From: an uncultured Lachnospiraceae bacterium
Lineage (GTDB): Bacteria; Bacillota_A; Clostridia; Lachnospirales; Lachnospiraceae
Assembly: GCA_900553635.1 (NCBI GenBank)
Contig: USDU01000137.1
Location: 1-6,896, forward strand
DNA: 6,896 bases
Direction: 5' to 3'
The number at the start of each line of letters is the position of its first letter. Position 1 is the stretch's first letter. The translations under genes and the position numbers were made by a program. The notes below the pieces were generated by a model, which ran no database searches, was not told where the DNA came from, and was given only the letters and a program-made list of their open reading frames with translations. This document shows positions 6,843-6,896 of the stretch, piece by piece.

Positions 6843-6872
6843 AAAAATGTCAACATTAAATTCGACATTTTT
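6843..6872. repeat. Perfect 9-bp inverted repeat upstream of the promoter
   Basis: AAAAATGTC (6843-6851) and GACATTTTT (6864-6872) are perfect reverse complements with 12 bp between them. Arm centres are 21 bp apart, two helical turns, which suits a dimeric regulator. Upstream of the -35 box, it could be an activator or repressor site. As RNA it would be a GC-poor hairpin flanked by A and T runs, so a weak terminator of a gene to the right is the main alternative. Confidence 0.45.
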
Positions 6873-6896
6873 TCATGTTTTTATCGTTTTGCCGTT

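Larger units (their letters stand above)
6738..6896 (-). other. AT-rich upstream intergenic region and rfbB leader
   Basis: This 159-nt stretch has no credible gene. It is clearly richer in A and T than the coding region and contains the promoter, the roughly 42-nt leader with the rfbB ribosome binding site, and the inverted repeat. A TTGACA at 6848-6853 (minus strand) has no good -10 at 16-18 bp (the 17-bp position reads CAAATC). No riboswitch-like fold is evident in the short leader. Confidence 0.7.

Noticed and set aside
6848..6853. A perfect TTGACA -35 hexamer on the minus strand
   Set aside because: The sequence 17 bp downstream is CAAATC, not a -10 box, and the extended -10 promoter at 6787-6815 is far better.
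1..6896. CRISPR arrays, tRNA or rRNA genes, insertion sequences, phage genes
   Set aside because: No regularly spaced repeats, no tRNA-like or rRNA sequence, and no transposase or integrase motifs were seen on either strand; the space is almost fully used by the seven genes.

Overview
The window carries one tightly packed block of seven genes, all on the minus strand, so transcription runs from the right edge (about 6780) towards position 1. The protein style, strong AGGAG-type ribosome binding sites, a consensus-like sigma-A promoter and mid-range GC suggest a Gram-positive anaerobe of the Clostridia, most likely a gut Lachnospiraceae-type organism. That assignment is inference from sequence style, not a database match.

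Layout in transcription order. An AT-rich upstream region (6738-6896) holds a 9-bp inverted repeat and an extended -10 promoter (TTGCCA, 17 bp, TATACT). Three nucleotide-sugar genes follow: rfbB (dTDP-glucose 4,6-dehydratase, 5655-6737), rfbA (glucose-1-phosphate thymidylyltransferase, 4756-5625) and rfbC (dTDP-4-dehydrorhamnose 3,5-epimerase, 4169-4720). Next is an unrecognised 273-residue membrane-anchored protein (3346-4167) with a probable beta-rich N-terminal domain, a coiled coil and a C-terminal two-helix hairpin. It is followed by the two subunits of a polysaccharide-exporting ABC transporter, a Wzm/TagG-type permease (2571-3359, GTG start) and a Wzt/TagH-type ATPase (1815-2561). Last is a large tandem-domain GT2 glycosyltransferase (1-1799) that runs off the left edge.

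The genes fit one job: making a dTDP-6-deoxysugar (most likely dTDP-L-rhamnose), polymerising it with other sugars on a lipid carrier at the inner face of the membrane, and exporting the finished glycan by the ABC-transporter route as a cell-wall or surface polysaccharide. Gaps are 1 to 35 nt, one pair overlaps by 14 nt, and no terminator is visible between genes, so a single operon is likely. rfbD (dTDP-4-dehydrorhamnose reductase), the last step to rhamnose, is not in the window.

The least ordinary part is the 273-residue protein. It sits immediately before, and overlaps, the permease gene of an exporter whose ATPase has no C-terminal carbohydrate-binding domain. It also shares a coiled-coil plus S-x-x-W-K-L element with the N-terminus of the glycosyltransferase. 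It may be an accessory factor linking synthesis to export, but this is a hypothesis.
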